This document shows positions 51,210 through 60,734 of a DNA stretch of 64,000 nucleotides, piece after piece. The notes beneath the pieces were generated by a model, which did not search any database, was not told the origin of the DNA, and saw only the letters and a program-made list of their open reading frames with translations. How positions within the stretch are numbered: position 1 is the stretch's first letter; every line of letters starts with the position of its first letter. The position numbers were made by a program, and so were the translations under genes. This DNA comes from Dongia rigui (GTDB lineage Bacteria > Pseudomonadota > Alphaproteobacteria > Dongiales > Dongiaceae): the NCBI RefSeq assembly GCF_034044635.1, contig NZ_JAXCLX010000001.1, positions 1,488,001-1,552,000 of the forward strand, in the 5' to 3' direction.

Positions 51210-52073
51210 TCAGGAGAGACGGAGAAAGGGATAGCCAAGGGCCGCCTGGGCGAGGGTCGCTGCGACCAATGCCAGCAGAAGGACCGCCTCGCCCCAGACC
51301 AGGCGCCGCGCGTCATGGGGTCGCCACCGGTCCGCGAGCCAGCCGAGGAGTGGCAAGGCCTGCATGATATGGGTGGCAAAGAAGTGCGGAACGCGCAGAT
51401 CGCCGCCGTTGGTGGACCAGCCAAGGAGCGGCAGGCCGCCGGCATCGCTCAAGCTGCCGCCCACCCAATGGCCTTCCGGATAGCCCAAGGCCAGCGGCAC
51501 GGCCCCGGAACCCAGCAGTCCCGCCGTCACCAGGGTGGCTGCGGATCCTAGTGTGAGGCCGATGCCGGCGCCAAGGCGCACACCCAGCCCCAAGCCCGGC
51601 CGCGGCGATTTCAGGATTCGCCACCCCAGATCGAAACTGACCGCCACCAGCAGGACGGCGCCCACGCCCATGACCGCGTAAAGGATCGATTCTGTGGGCG
51701 TGGCGTGGTTGAAATGCGAAGCGCGGCCGCGCGCGGCCTGCAGGCTGATATAGGCCATCTCGAAAATGCCGGCGCCAAGCGCCAGCAGGAAACTGCGCCG
51801 CATATAGATGCCGTGCCGCCATTCCGGGGCCAGCAGGCCGACGGCCCAGGCCAGCGTGGCAAAATGCAGTGTCAGCGACAGCGCGAATTTCGTCGGCTTC
51901 ACCCAGACGCTGATATCGTTAAGCGTACGCGGGTCGAGTTGTTGCAGCACCAGGGCCGGCAACAGGAAGACCAGCATCAAGGCAACACCTTGCAGGGCCA
52001 AGAGGCGGGCATCGTTCTGTGCGCTTGGCTGCGGGACTTGTGCCCGCGTCGGCGCGGCCAGCATCGAGATCAT
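51210..52073 (-). CDS. Multi-pass membrane protein, unknown function
   Basis: A 287-residue protein with about seven predicted segments (ALQGVALMLVFLLPALVLQQL, FALSLTLHFATLAWAVGLLAP, ILYAVMGVGAVLLVAVSFDLG; all at the limit of quotation) and a conserved-looking loop LRVPHFFATHIMQALPLLGW. The ATG at 52073 has GGAG 8 bases upstream. It lies 13 bases downstream of the ABA4-like gene and belongs to its operon. I do not recognise a characterised family. Confidence 0.8.
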   Translation of the reverse strand: MISMLAAPTRAQVPQPSAQNDARLLALQGVALMLVFLLPALVLQQLDPRTLNDISVWVKPTKFALSLTLHFATLAWAVGLLAPEWRHGIYMRRSFLLALGAGIFEMAYISLQAARGRASHFNHATPTESILYAVMGVGAVLLVAVSFDLGWRILKSPRPGLGLGVRLGAGIGLTLGSAATLVTAGLLGSGAVPLALGYPEGHWVGGSLSDAGGLPLLGWSTNGGDLRVPHFFATHIMQALPLLGWLADRWRPHDARRLVWGEAVLLLALVAATLAQAALGYPFLRLS

Positions 52074-52086
52074 CGGGATTTCTCCA

Positions 52087-52524
52087 TCAAGCGAGGGCAG
52101 CGCCACGCCGACCGACGCGGTCGGCGGCAAGCACGGCATAGAACAGGGCGAGGCCGAGCGGCCCGAACATGAAGGTGGCAATCAGGATCGGCGCCTGCAG
52201 GAAGCGGTTGAGGCCCATCGCATCGGCACGGCGTGCGATCCAGATGCCGACGAAGAGATCGAAGGCGAGATAATGGACCCAGCCGGCGACCAGCACCGGG
52301 TCGCTGGCGAACAAGGCGCGGACCTGGGCAATCGACTGGAATCCGCCACCGTCGACGCCGAAGAAGAAGCCAAAGATCAGCGTCACATAGAGCAGCGCCA
52401 GGACGCCCGGAACACCGAAACGCAAGATGTCGACCAACCTCCGCCAACGCGGCAGCAGGACGAGGGCGCCCCAGGCCACCAGCGCCAGGCTGCTCGCCCC
52501 CTTGAAAACGATATTCCAATCCAT
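52087..52524 (-). CDS. ABA4-like (DUF4281) membrane protein
   Basis: A 145-residue protein with four predicted segments and the ABA4-like signature GWVHYLAFDLFVGIWIARRAD followed by FGPLGLALFYAV. Plant ABA4 takes part in neoxanthin synthesis; bacterial homologues are uncharacterised. The start at 52524 is close to the inverted repeat at 52540-52592, and the operon (with the multi-pass gene at 51210) is divergent from a TetR gene that most likely represses it. Confidence 0.88.
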   Translation of the reverse strand: MDWNIVFKGASSLALVAWGALVLLPRWRRLVDILRFGVPGVLALLYVTLIFGFFFGVDGGGFQSIAQVRALFASDPVLVAGWVHYLAFDLFVGIWIARRADAMGLNRFLQAPILIATFMFGPLGLALFYAVLAADRVGRRGAALA

Positions 52525-52539
52525 GGCGGCCTCGCTCGA

Positions 52540-52592
52540 TATCTTGACACTGACTAGATCATCTATCGAGAAATCTAGTCAGTGTCAAGATA
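52540..52592. promoter_or_regulatory. Perfect 20-bp inverted repeat, likely TetR operator
   Basis: Arms TATCTTGACACTGACTAGAT (52540-52559) and its exact complement (52573-52592) flank a 13-base spacer, in the 123-bp region between the ABA4-like and TetR genes. Each arm carries TTGACA, and on the minus strand TTGACA is followed after 17 bases by TAGATG, a usable promoter for the ABA4-like operon. Confidence 0.8.
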
Positions 52593-52647
52593 CCATTTGA
52601 CCGGAATCCGGTCGCCGCGCTATGCCGGGCTGGGAATGGAGAGGATC

Positions 52648-53253
52648 ATGGCCAGGAAACCGGCGGCAAAGGCCAGCTATCATCACGGCAATCTGCGAGC
52701 AGCCCTGCTCGATGCCGCCTTGGCGATCCTCGAGCGCGAGGGTCTGTCGGGCCTCACCTTGCGTAAGGTGGCGGCGAAGGCGCGCGTTTCCCATGCCGCA
52801 CCCGCGCATCATTTCCCGACCATCAAGGCGTTGGAAACCGCCTTGGCCGCCATTGCCTTCGAGCGTTTTCACGATGCCATGGCAACAGCACGTCGGGCGG
52901 CCCCAGCGGATCCTGCGGCACAGGTTCGGGCCGCGGGCGACGGCTATCTGGCATTCGCGCGCGCCAACCCCGCCCTCTTTCGCCTGATGTTCGCGGCCAG
53001 CCAGCTCGACTGGTCCGATGCGGCACTTAAAGACGCGGCAACGGCCAGCTTCCAGCAGCTCACCGATATCACGGCACCGTTCGCCGACCAGCTGGGCCTG
53101 AAGAGCGACGCGGACCGCGCCGCGCTGCAGCGCCTCATTTGGTCCAACGCCCACGGCTTTGCCCATCTCTATATCGACGGCAAGATGCCGGCAGACGCCA
53201 AGGCGCCGGATTTGGCGCGCTTCCTCGCACCCGCCGGCAGCAAGCGACCCTAA
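52648..53253 (+). CDS. TetR-family regulator
   Basis: A 201-residue TetR repressor: HTH with LTLRKVAAKARVSHAAPAHHF (in part), preceded by the YHHGNLRAALLDAAL opening typical of the YcdC-like/WHG-domain group, whose C-terminal domain this matches (ANPALFRLMFAASQLDW). The ATG at 52648 follows GGAGAGG by 4 bases; the ATG at 52636 is possible. It is divergent from the ABA4-like operon and likely binds the 20-bp repeat between them. Confidence 0.92.
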   Translation: MARKPAAKASYHHGNLRAALLDAALAILEREGLSGLTLRKVAAKARVSHAAPAHHFPTIKALETALAAIAFERFHDAMATARRAAPADPAAQVRAAGDGYLAFARANPALFRLMFAASQLDWSDAALKDAATASFQQLTDITAPFADQLGLKSDADRAALQRLIWSNAHGFAHLYIDGKMPADAKAPDLARFLAPAGSKRP

Positions 53254-53376
53254 AAGAACGCTAAGCGCTACAGCGCCTGAATCGCCTGTGCGCGCCGTCA
53301 CTGACCTATTCGGCCGATGCCCCTAGACCGATCGCACGAACCGCCCGTCCGGCGGCGAGCTATAAACAGGGGAAAC

Positions 53377-53574
53377 ATGATTTCAGGACGCATCAGCTTC
53401 GTGGCCGGCATGGTCGGCCTCGGCCTCACAGGCCATCGCGCCGAGCAGCAGCAGCAGCAGAAGCATCATCCGCTGCCATTGGCCGAATCGGCGAAAGACG
53501 ATGCCGAAGCCACACCGATGCAAACCGGCCGCCGCTATCGCCTGCTCAGTCTGCTGAAAGGCACGACGTTCTAA
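53377..53574 (+). CDS. Possible small protein with Gln run
   Basis: A 65-residue frame with a strong ribosome site (AGGGGAAAC) before ATG. The N-terminus is mildly hydrophobic (ISFVAGMVGLGLTGH), then comes QQQQQ encoded by a CAG repeat, and a basic tail RRYRLLSLLKGTTF. On the other strand the same region encodes a run of Leu followed by a lipobox-like GAMAC, so the coding strand is not certain. No family recognised. Confidence 0.4.
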   Translation: MISGRISFVAGMVGLGLTGHRAEQQQQQKHHPLPLAESAKDDAEATPMQTGRRYRLLSLLKGTTF

Positions 53575-53581
53575 GCGGCCG

Positions 53582-54358
53582 TCAGGCGCCTTCGCCCGCG
53601 CGCCGATACTGATCGACGAAGGCAGCGAGCTGCAGCAGGCGGAAGATAAGCGGCAAGATAGCGACACCCAGTGCCGCAGCAAGGAGTGCCGCGAAATCCG
53701 TCACCACGGCGAAGACTGCGATACCGACGACAAGCACCCCGACGCATAACACGCCGATGCCGAGCGACATATCAAAGAGCGCATTGTTGCGTTCTGCCGT
53801 CGCCCGCCAAGCCGTCTCTAGGTCCAATAGACGGCCCGTGGCGAGGACATGGATCGGCCACAACACCAGGCGATAGCGTATCCAGCCCAGGAGAAAAGCA
53901 GGCGCACCGATCAAGCACACGACAATGAACGGAGCCAACTCGAACGGCCGGCTTTCATCATTCTGATACCCATCGAAGGTATGCGAGATCAGGATGAAGG
54001 CGCCGATGAAAAGCAGGTCAATGAGGATCCAGGCAAAAGCGAACTGCCAGAAACGAGGGTGCAGCGGCGAGACCAGCAGGTCGCGCCATTTGGCACCGAG
54101 CAGGCTGGCACTCCAGCCCGCGTCGAGAATCAGGAGGGCAAAGGCCCCGTTGAAAAGATAAGCCGCGATCAGCGGCTTGTCCTTCACGATGAGTGCCACA
54201 TCCAACAGGGATGGATGGAAGCCCAACCGGATCAGCCCAAGGCCAAGCGCAAAGCTCATGCCTGCCATCAGCATTGAAACCAGGAGTTCGCGCCAAAGAT
54301 GAAGCGGCGCCAGCCAGGGCTGGCCGACCGGACGCATCATCTCTCCAGCAACGCTCAT
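53582..54358 (-). CDS. Multi-pass membrane protein, unknown function
   Basis: A 258-residue protein with six predicted segments, such as LLVSMLMAGMSFALGLGLIR, LIAAYLFNGAFALLILDAGW and DMSLGIGVLCVGVLVVGIAV (each in part). Between segments 4 and 5 is a polar stretch RLLDLETAWRATAERNN. No conserved motif I can name. It stands alone between the small frame at 53377 (convergent) and the DUF2336 gene. Confidence 0.75.
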   Translation of the reverse strand: MSVAGEMMRPVGQPWLAPLHLWRELLVSMLMAGMSFALGLGLIRLGFHPSLLDVALIVKDKPLIAAYLFNGAFALLILDAGWSASLLGAKWRDLLVSPLHPRFWQFAFAWILIDLLFIGAFILISHTFDGYQNDESRPFELAPFIVVCLIGAPAFLLGWIRYRLVLWPIHVLATGRLLDLETAWRATAERNNALFDMSLGIGVLCVGVLVVGIAVFAVVTDFAALLAAALGVAILPLIFRLLQLAAFVDQYRRAGEGA

Positions 54359-54423
54359 GTCGCTTCCCCCGCGCTGAGGACGATGCTACCCGCAAGAGAT
54401 GTAGGGGTCAATCAAGCCCGCAC

Positions 54424-55623
54424 TCACCCCGTGAACAGCTCCAGCTGCCACTCCATCTCGCGGTCGGTCAGCGGGTAGTCTGTGCCGCCGCGCGGGTTGA
54501 GCACCTGGTGCGGCGGGATGCCGGCGATCTTCAACTGCAATTGCAGCGCCTGGCGCATGCTGAGCTTCGCCTTCCATGCCAGCGCCGTGACCGCCTTGGC
54601 GCTCATCGAGGTCATGATCTTCTTGACGATGACGCCGTCGAGCTTGGCATCGCGCCCCAGCGCTTCCATCACCTGCTCGCGCTTGCCGCCGGCGATGGCG
54701 GCGTTCATCGCTTCCTCATCGCCGGGTGGCGGTGCCGCCGGGCTGTCAGCCGTCGCTTTCTGCTTGGCCTCGGCCGCAAGGCGCTTCTTCACGGCCTTCG
54801 CCACGGCCTTCGCCGTCGACTTGTCGAGATCGGGCCGCGAGGTGAGGAGATCGAAGAGCGATGTCGAGACGAACTCGGCGAGGCGCTTCACCGCATTCAT
54901 CGGCAGGAGCGGCCGTTTCACCAGCGGTTCCTGCCATTCTTCGATGGCGGGCGCCTTTTCCAGGATGAGGTCCAGCGTTTCCTCGCGGATCTGGGCCGAG
55001 CGGTTGTTGAGGAGATCGGTGATCGTGCCCGTTTCCTCCGGCACCTCGACCGCTGCCGAGACGATGGCGTCGGCCAGCCGGTCGCCCACCCGCCGCCGCT
55101 TGGCGATAGCGGTGAGCGCACCGCGGATGGGCCCGCTGCTGATGATTTCCAGCAAATCGTCATCGGTGAGGATGGGCGAAAACTGCAGGACCGGGCCGGC
55201 GACCTTGATCTCGAGATCGCGCGCCAGTTCCTGGATGATATGCGGCGGCGCGTCGGTCAGATCCTTCAATGCTTCGGCAACGATGCGCCGGACCTTCATG
55301 GCTTCGTCGCGCGCCAGCGTCTCCAGCACCTCGATGGTGAGGTCGCGAATCTGCGCGCGCGTTTCCTGCGACAGCTGCGGGGCGAGATGCGCGATCTTCT
55401 GCGCCAGCAATTCGCGCACACTGAGGTCGCTGTCGCGGGCCAGCAACAGATCGGCCTGGCGTGGCGTCTTCTCATTGCCGGCGATGGCGCGGCGCACATC
55501 GGCGGATTTGTCCTCGGCCAGGAAATAGAGAATTTCCGGCCGTGCATCCTTGCTGGCGGCCAGGGCCCGGCGCTGTGCGTCGCTGCCGGCCGCTGCCAGG
55601 CGTTTTGCCTCTTCGTATTCCAT
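54424..55623 (-). CDS. DUF2336 HEAT-like repeat protein
   Basis: A 399-residue all-helical protein of the DUF2336 family, built of HEAT-like repeats with the recurring pattern EILYFLAEDKSADVRRAIAGN, LLAQKIAHLAPQL and ALTAIAKRRRVGDRLADAIV (each in part). These proteins are typical of Rhodospirillales and relatives and are often next to GGDEF genes; their molecular role is unknown. The ATG at 55623 opens MEYEEAKRLAAAG and lies 4 bases from the stop of the GGDEF gene, so the two are cotranscribed. Confidence 0.9.
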   Translation of the reverse strand: MEYEEAKRLAAAGSDAQRRALAASKDARPEILYFLAEDKSADVRRAIAGNEKTPRQADLLLARDSDLSVRELLAQKIAHLAPQLSQETRAQIRDLTIEVLETLARDEAMKVRRIVAEALKDLTDAPPHIIQELARDLEIKVAGPVLQFSPILTDDDLLEIISSGPIRGALTAIAKRRRVGDRLADAIVSAAVEVPEETGTITDLLNNRSAQIREETLDLILEKAPAIEEWQEPLVKRPLLPMNAVKRLAEFVSTSLFDLLTSRPDLDKSTAKAVAKAVKKRLAAEAKQKATADSPAAPPPGDEEAMNAAIAGGKREQVMEALGRDAKLDGVIVKKIMTSMSAKAVTALAWKAKLSMRQALQLQLKIAGIPPHQVLNPRGGTDYPLTDREMEWQLELFTG

Positions 55624-55627
55624 GCCC

Positions 55628-57298
55628 CTAATCCACCACCACGTAACTGCCCTTGCCGCCATGCTTGATGCGGTACATCGCTTCATCGGCGCGCGTCATC
55701 AGCGCATCGAGGCTGTCGGCTTCATCCCGGCGCAGCATGGCGATGCCGATCGAAAAGCCAACCGGTTTCTCGGTGCCCGGCGCAAAGCGCGTCAGATCCC
55801 GGCCCGCCGCCTGCAGCGCCTTTGCCCGCGCCACTGCTTCCTCGCGGTCGATGCCGTCGAGCCAGGCCACGAATTCATCGCCCCCTAGGCGCCCCACCGG
55901 ATCGCGCGCGCGGAGCTGACCGCGCAGGATGTCGGCGGTGGCGACCAGGGCGGCGTCGCCCTGGGCATGGCCGAAGTGATCGTTGATCTGCTTGAAATTG
56001 TCGACATCGACATAGACCAGGGCGCCACCCTGCTGTTCCTGGCGCGCACGCTCGACCACGCGTGCCAATGTTGTCTCGAAGCCGCGCCGGTTGAGGAGCC
56101 CGGTCAGCGCGTCGGTGGTAGAAAGATGTTTCAGCGCCTCATGGCCCTTCAATTGCTCGATCAGCACGGCCAGCTGTTCGGCAAGTTCGCCGAGCAGGAA
56201 AAGATCATCGGCCAGCCAATCGCCCCGCGCCATGTCGCGCCACAGCATCAAGAGGCCGACGCGCCGGGTCTCATGTCGGCAGATGAACGCGAGGCCTAAG
56301 CGATGGCCGTCCTGGGTGATGGCGACACCTTCGGGTGCCGTGCTGGCCGCCTGGATGAGAACCGGGTCGGCCGGTGTCACCTCGCCGCCCAGCGCCTTGA
56401 CCGAGCCGTCCGGGGACAGCTCAGCGACGCGGCCGATATCGGCGCCGACTGCCTGGATCGCGGTGTTGAGCGCCATGGCGATCGCCTCGGCCGGGTCGAT
56501 CGCGCGCCGCAGCGAGCGCAGGAGATGCACCACCAGCCGCTCGCGATGCCGCGCCTCGGCCAGTTCGGTCTCCCGCGCCTTTTGGGCCGTGATGTCGCGT
56601 GCCAGCCCCCTTGCACCACGGAAAGGTCCGCCGGGTGTCAGTGGCTGGCCCTGGACGAGGAGGCAGACCGGCCGCTCGGTCGCATCGCGCATCCACAGCT
56701 CGGCGCCGCCATGGGGGCCGCTGCCGTTGAAGATGATGTCGGCACCTTCCGCCAGGGCAAAATCCTGGGGTGCCCGGCCGATGAGGTCGCTGGGCGGATA
56801 GCCCAAAGCAAGCGGGCCGGAGACGAACGAGAATTTCCCCGCCGCGTCGACCTCCCAGGTGAAGTCGGCCGCAGCGTCGATGAGTTCCTTGAAGCGCTGC
56901 CGGGAATCGATGAGGGCACCGCGCAAGGCCCGTTCCAGGCTGATATCGCGCCCGAGGATCAGCACGCCGCGGTGCGATTCCGGGCCGCAGGGCAGCAAGG
57001 TGATATCGAGGAATTGCGGCTTGCCGTCGGCGCCGGTGGCCTCAAGGGCGGCGATCCGCCCGGGATTTCCCTCGGCTGCCCCGGCTATGGCCGCCCGGAG
57101 ATCCGGCCCGGCAGACCCCGCCAGCAGCGCGCGGAGCGGTGCCGCCGCCATATTGGCGGCGGCGACGGCGCCATCGGGTCCGACCAGCAAGGCCGGGTTG
57201 CGATCGAGCGCCAAGGGACCCTCAGGCGCAAACAGGGCGAGCGCCGCGCCGAAGGGCGTGCGGTCGAGGTCGGATGGCGGTTCGGACGAGCTGGCCAT
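55628..57298 (-). CDS. PAS-PAS-GAF-GGDEF diguanylate cyclase
   Basis: A 556-residue soluble protein: degenerate PAS (about 30-120), PAS (130-240), GAF-like (255-385) and GGDEF (390-556). The active site GGDEF (472-476) is intact and an inhibitory RxxD site (463-466) stands five residues before it, so it should make c-di-GMP with product inhibition. The stop lies 4 bases before the DUF2336 start; the pair is divergent from the nucleotidase-dapD-dapE genes. Confidence 0.92.
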   Translation of the reverse strand: MASSSEPPSDLDRTPFGAALALFAPEGPLALDRNPALLVGPDGAVAAANMAAAPLRALLAGSAGPDLRAAIAGAAEGNPGRIAALEATGADGKPQFLDITLLPCGPESHRGVLILGRDISLERALRGALIDSRQRFKELIDAAADFTWEVDAAGKFSFVSGPLALGYPPSDLIGRAPQDFALAEGADIIFNGSGPHGGAELWMRDATERPVCLLVQGQPLTPGGPFRGARGLARDITAQKARETELAEARHRERLVVHLLRSLRRAIDPAEAIAMALNTAIQAVGADIGRVAELSPDGSVKALGGEVTPADPVLIQAASTAPEGVAITQDGHRLGLAFICRHETRRVGLLMLWRDMARGDWLADDLFLLGELAEQLAVLIEQLKGHEALKHLSTTDALTGLLNRRGFETTLARVVERARQEQQGGALVYVDVDNFKQINDHFGHAQGDAALVATADILRGQLRARDPVGRLGGDEFVAWLDGIDREEAVARAKALQAAGRDLTRFAPGTEKPVGFSIGIAMLRRDEADSLDALMTRADEAMYRIKHGGKGSYVVVD

Positions 57299-57448
57299 GA
57301 TGGCCGGCAGATTGCCGCGTTTAGGATTAATAGGGTGTTAAACCGCGCCCGTTCCGGCCCCGCGCGCTTGCAGGCAAAGCGGTGAGGCCATAAGGTCCGA
57401 TCCGGGCAAGGGATGCCCTGGGAATCCTGTGGAAAGTCTTTGGGCGTC

Positions 57449-58141
57449 ATGTCGTTAGCGGCGAAAAATGCGGGACTGGGGACAAAAGCGGTCGGTACCT
57501 GGATTTTCGACCTCGACAACACGCTCTATCCTGCCTCGTGTCGGCTGTTCGACCAGGTGCAGCTCCGCATCCGGCAGTATATCCGCGAAAATCTAGGGCT
57601 TTCGGAGACGGAAGCCCTGGCCCTGCAGAAGCGCTATTTCCAAGAGCACATGACGACCTTGCGTGGCCTCATCGTCAATGACGGGATCGATCCGCATCAC
57701 TTCCTGGATTTCGTCCATGAAATCGATCTTTCCGGCCTCCATGCCAATCCGGCGCTGGATGCGGCCATTGCCGCGTTGCCCGGCCGGAAGGTGATCTTCA
57801 CCAACGGCTCCGTCCCGCATGCGGAACGCGTCATGAAGAAGGTCGGCATCGGCCATCATTTCGAGGCCGTCTTCGACATCGTCGCCTCGGATTTCGTGCC
57901 GAAGCCCGATATCGGCGTCTACCGGCGCCTCTGCGAGACCTACCAAATCGACCCCAGCCGCGCTGTCATGATCGACGACATGCCGCGCAACCTGGTACCG
58001 GCCCATGACCTCGGCATGACCACGGTGCTGGTCAAGACCGACGATGAATGGGCAGGTCCCGCGGGCGATCCAACCTATATCCATCACGTGACCGAGGATC
58101 TGGCGAGCTTCCTCGCCCCCTTCGGCACGGCCAAAATCTAA
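57449..58141 (+). CDS. Pyrimidine 5'-nucleotidase (HAD family)
   Basis: A 230-residue HAD hydrolase of the SDT1/pyrimidine 5'-nucleotidase type: motif I DLDNTLYPAS, motif II FTNGSVPHAERV, motif III Lys in DFVPKPDIGVYRR and motif IV MIDDMPRNLVPA. It would dephosphorylate UMP, CMP or modified pyrimidine nucleotides. The ATG at 57449 is used; an upstream ATG at 57413 gives a non-homologous extension. It lies 12 bases before dapD, an order common in this bacterial group. Confidence 0.9.
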   Translation: MSLAAKNAGLGTKAVGTWIFDLDNTLYPASCRLFDQVQLRIRQYIRENLGLSETEALALQKRYFQEHMTTLRGLIVNDGIDPHHFLDFVHEIDLSGLHANPALDAAIAALPGRKVIFTNGSVPHAERVMKKVGIGHHFEAVFDIVASDFVPKPDIGVYRRLCETYQIDPSRAVMIDDMPRNLVPAHDLGMTTVLVKTDDEWAGPAGDPTYIHHVTEDLASFLAPFGTAKI

Positions 58142-58153
58142 GGGGGAAATTCA

Positions 58154-59002
58154 ATGAGTGATCTCATCCAAGTCATCGACACCGCCTGGGAAAAGCGCGC
58201 CGACATCAGCAGCGCCACCAAGGGCGAAGTGCGCGATGCGGTGACCCAGGCGCTGGCCGATCTCGATGCCGGCAAGCGCCGTGTGGCCGAAAAGATCGAC
58301 GGCAAGTGGCAGACCAACCAGTGGCTCAAAAAAGCCGTGCTGCTCAGCTTCCGCCTCAATGATTCCTATCTGGTGCCGGGCGGCGGCGATTTCCCGGGCG
58401 GTGACGCCGCCTGGTTCGACAAGGTGCCCTCGAAATTCGCCGGCTGGGACGAGGCGCGCTTCAAGGCCGCGGGCTTCCGCGCCGTGCCCGGTGCCGTCGT
58501 GCGCCAGAGCGCCTATGTCGCCCCCAGCGTCGTCGTGATGCCGAGCTTCATCAATGTCGGCGCCTATGTGGATTCCGGCACCATGGTCGATACCTGGGTG
58601 ACCGTCGGTTCCTGCGCACAGGTGGGGAAGAACTGCCACATCTCCGGCGGCGTCGGCCTCGGCGGCGTGCTCGAACCCCTGCAGGCCGGCCCTGTCATCA
58701 TCGAGGATGATTGCTTCGTCGGCGCCCGCTCGGAAGTGGTCGAAGGTGTCGTCGTCGAGACCGGCTCGGTCATCTCGATGGGTGTCTTCATCGGCGCCTC
58801 CACCAAGATCATCGACCGCGTGAGCGGCGAGGTGCATTACGGGCGCGTGCCGGCCTATTCGGTCGTCGTCCCCGGCTCGCTCCCGGGCAAGCCGTTGCCC
58901 GACGGCACACCCGGCCCCAGCCTCTATTGCGCGGTCATCATCAAGCGCGTCGATGAAAAGACCCGCTCCAAGACCTCGATCAACGATCTGCTGCGGGACT
59001 AA
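58154..59002 (+). CDS. dapD: Tetrahydrodipicolinate N-succinyltransferase
   Basis: A 282-residue homotrimeric transferase that succinylates tetrahydrodipicolinate in the lysine/meso-diaminopimelate pathway. The N-terminal helical domain is followed by a left-handed beta-helix of hexapeptide repeats with [20 protein letters not shown] (in part), [20 protein letters not shown] and [16 protein letters not shown], and ends in a C-terminal SINDLLRD. Length is normal. GGGGGAAA precedes the ATG. First of the dapD-dapE pair. Confidence 0.96.
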   Translation: MSDLIQVIDTAWEKRADISSATKGEVRDAVTQALADLDAGKRRVAEKIDGKWQTNQWLKKAVLLSFRLNDSYLVPGGGDFPGGDAAWFDKVPSKFAGWDEARFKAAGFRAVPGAVVRQSAYVAPSVVVMPSFINVGAYVDSGTMVDTWVTVGSCAQVGKNCHISGGVGLGGVLEPLQAGPVIIEDDCFVGARSEVVEGVVVETGSVISMGVFIGASTKIIDRVSGEVHYGRVPAYSVVVPGSLPGKPLPDGTPGPSLYCAVIIKRVDEKTRSKTSINDLLRD

Positions 59003-59008
59003 AGCATC

Positions 59009-60154
59009 GTGGACCCCGTCAAGCTTGCCCAAGACCTCATCCGCCGTCCTTCCGTCACCCCGAAGGACGAAGGCGCCATCGGTGTCCTGGAGGCGGCCTT
59101 GAAGACAGCCGGGTTCACCAATCACCGCCTGGCCTTCGCCGCCCCCGGCACGGCGGAGATTCAGAATCTCTACGCCGTCCGGAAGGGCGACCGGCCGGGG
59201 AAGAACATCTGCTTTGCCGGCCACACCGATGTCGTGCCGGTGGGCCGCGTTGAGAATTGGAGCGTCGATCCCTTCGCGGCCGAGATCCAGAACGGCAAGC
59301 TCTATGGCCGCGGTGCTTCGGACATGAAGAGCGCCATCGCGGCCTTCGCGGCTGCGGCGGCGCGTTTCACGGCGAAGCGGAACGGCAAGTTCGCCGGCGC
59401 CATTTCGCTGCTCATCACCGGCGATGAGGAAGGCCCGGCCGTCAATGGGACGAAACCGGTGCTGGATTGGCTGCAGTCGAAGGGTGAAAAGCTCGACGCC
59501 TGCATCGTCGGCGAGCCGACCAATCCCACCAAGCTGGGTGAGATGGCAAAGATCGGCCGGCGCGGGTCGTTCACCGGGCGCCTCGTTGTGCATGGCATCC
59601 AAGGCCACACCGCCTATCCGCATCTCGCCGACAACCCGATTCATCGCTTGGGCCAGATGATCGCGGTCCTGACCCAGCCCCTCGACAACGGCTCGGACCA
59701 TTTCCCGGCGACGACCCTGCAGTTTGCGACCGTCGATGTCGGCAACCCGGCCAACAACGTCATCCCAGCCGAAGCCAAGGCCGTCTTCAACGCGCGCTTC
59801 AACGATCTTTATACGGCGGCGAGCCTGGAGACGGAGATCCGCCGCCGCCTCGACACCGTGGGCGGGCGCTATGACCTCACCTGCGAATGCTCGGGCGAAT
59901 CCTTCCTGACGCCGCCGGGCGATCTCTCCCGCCTGCTGGTCGAGGCGGTCGAGGCCGAAACCGGCCTGACCCCGGAGCTTTCGACCACCGGCGGCACCTC
60001 GGATGCGCGCTTCATCAAGAATTACTGCCCGGTCATCGAATTCGGCCTCGCTGGCGCCACCATGCACAAGGTCGACGAGCATGTGCCGGTGGCCGATATC
60101 GAGGCGCTGAGCCGCATCTATGAGCGCGTCTTGGATTGCTACCTAGATGCCTAG
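59009..60154 (+). CDS. dapE: Succinyl-diaminopimelate desuccinylase
   Basis: A 381-residue di-zinc amidohydrolase that removes succinate from N-succinyl-LL-diaminopimelate. Metal and catalytic motifs are in place: [35 protein letters not shown], and the C-terminal [11 protein letters not shown] with [13 protein letters not shown]. The GTG at 59009 lies 6 bases after the dapD stop. Its 3' end overlaps the following membrane-protein gene by 8 bases. Confidence 0.96.
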   Translation: MDPVKLAQDLIRRPSVTPKDEGAIGVLEAALKTAGFTNHRLAFAAPGTAEIQNLYAVRKGDRPGKNICFAGHTDVVPVGRVENWSVDPFAAEIQNGKLYGRGASDMKSAIAAFAAAAARFTAKRNGKFAGAISLLITGDEEGPAVNGTKPVLDWLQSKGEKLDACIVGEPTNPTKLGEMAKIGRRGSFTGRLVVHGIQGHTAYPHLADNPIHRLGQMIAVLTQPLDNGSDHFPATTLQFATVDVGNPANNVIPAEAKAVFNARFNDLYTAASLETEIRRRLDTVGGRYDLTCECSGESFLTPPGDLSRLLVEAVEAETGLTPELSTTGGTSDARFIKNYCPVIEFGLAGATMHKVDEHVPVADIEALSRIYERVLDCYLDA

Positions 60155-60725
60155 CTGGATCGAAGCGCAGGCGGCAATCACTGGATTGAAACGGCTCCTG
60201 CGCTTCGACGCCGGCTTCGTCAACTGGTTCGACGGCAGACCGAGTGGCGCCCGGCGCGCATTCTGGCTGATGCTGCCGATGCTGCCGATGTCCCTGTTCA
60301 ATCTATTTGTGCCGCTTGATGCCAAGCTGGACGATGGCTGGCTTGCGGTCATCGCCCATGTTCTCGTCTGGTATGTGCTGAGCTGGGTCATGTTCCCGCT
60401 CATCTTGATCGTGATCGGCCAAGCCATCCGTCGTGAATCGCAGACGATCGGCGCGATCACGCCGTTCATCTGGTACAATTTCTTCCTTGGGCTGCTGTCC
60501 TGTACGCTGACATTGCTGTCGCTGGTGCCGCAAATCGGCAGCCTCATAGACGACCTGACATGGCCCATTATCATCATCTCATTGATCTATGAGGTCTTTC
60601 TTTTGCAGGTCGTCATTGGAGTCGGTTATGTCGGCGCCGGACTGATCGCCATCGTCGATTTTGCGCTGTCGCGCAGCCTGCTGTTCCTGCTCATCATGCC
60701 TGTGGTCGTCTTGCCGACGAGCTGA
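60147..60725 (+). CDS. Multi-pass membrane protein, Yip1-like
   Basis: A 192-residue protein with five predicted segments, among them [39 protein letters not shown] and [13 protein letters not shown] (the last at the C-terminus). The N-terminal cytoplasmic stretch [17 protein letters not shown] and the layout remind me of Yip1-type membrane proteins found behind dapE in related bacteria. No catalytic motif. The 8-base overlap with dapE suggests translational coupling. Confidence 0.8.
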   Translation: MPSWIEAQAAITGLKRLLRFDAGFVNWFDGRPSGARRAFWLMLPMLPMSLFNLFVPLDAKLDDGWLAVIAHVLVWYVLSWVMFPLILIVIGQAIRRESQTIGAITPFIWYNFFLGLLSCTLTLLSLVPQIGSLIDDLTWPIIIISLIYEVFLLQVVIGVGYVGAGLIAIVDFALSRSLLFLLIMPVVVLPTS

Positions 60726-60734
60726 AACGTTGCC

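Noticed and set aside
58151-60082. 643-codon minus-strand frame opposite dapD and dapE
   Set aside because: Both genes beneath are unmistakable; the frame is a by-product of high GC and codon bias.
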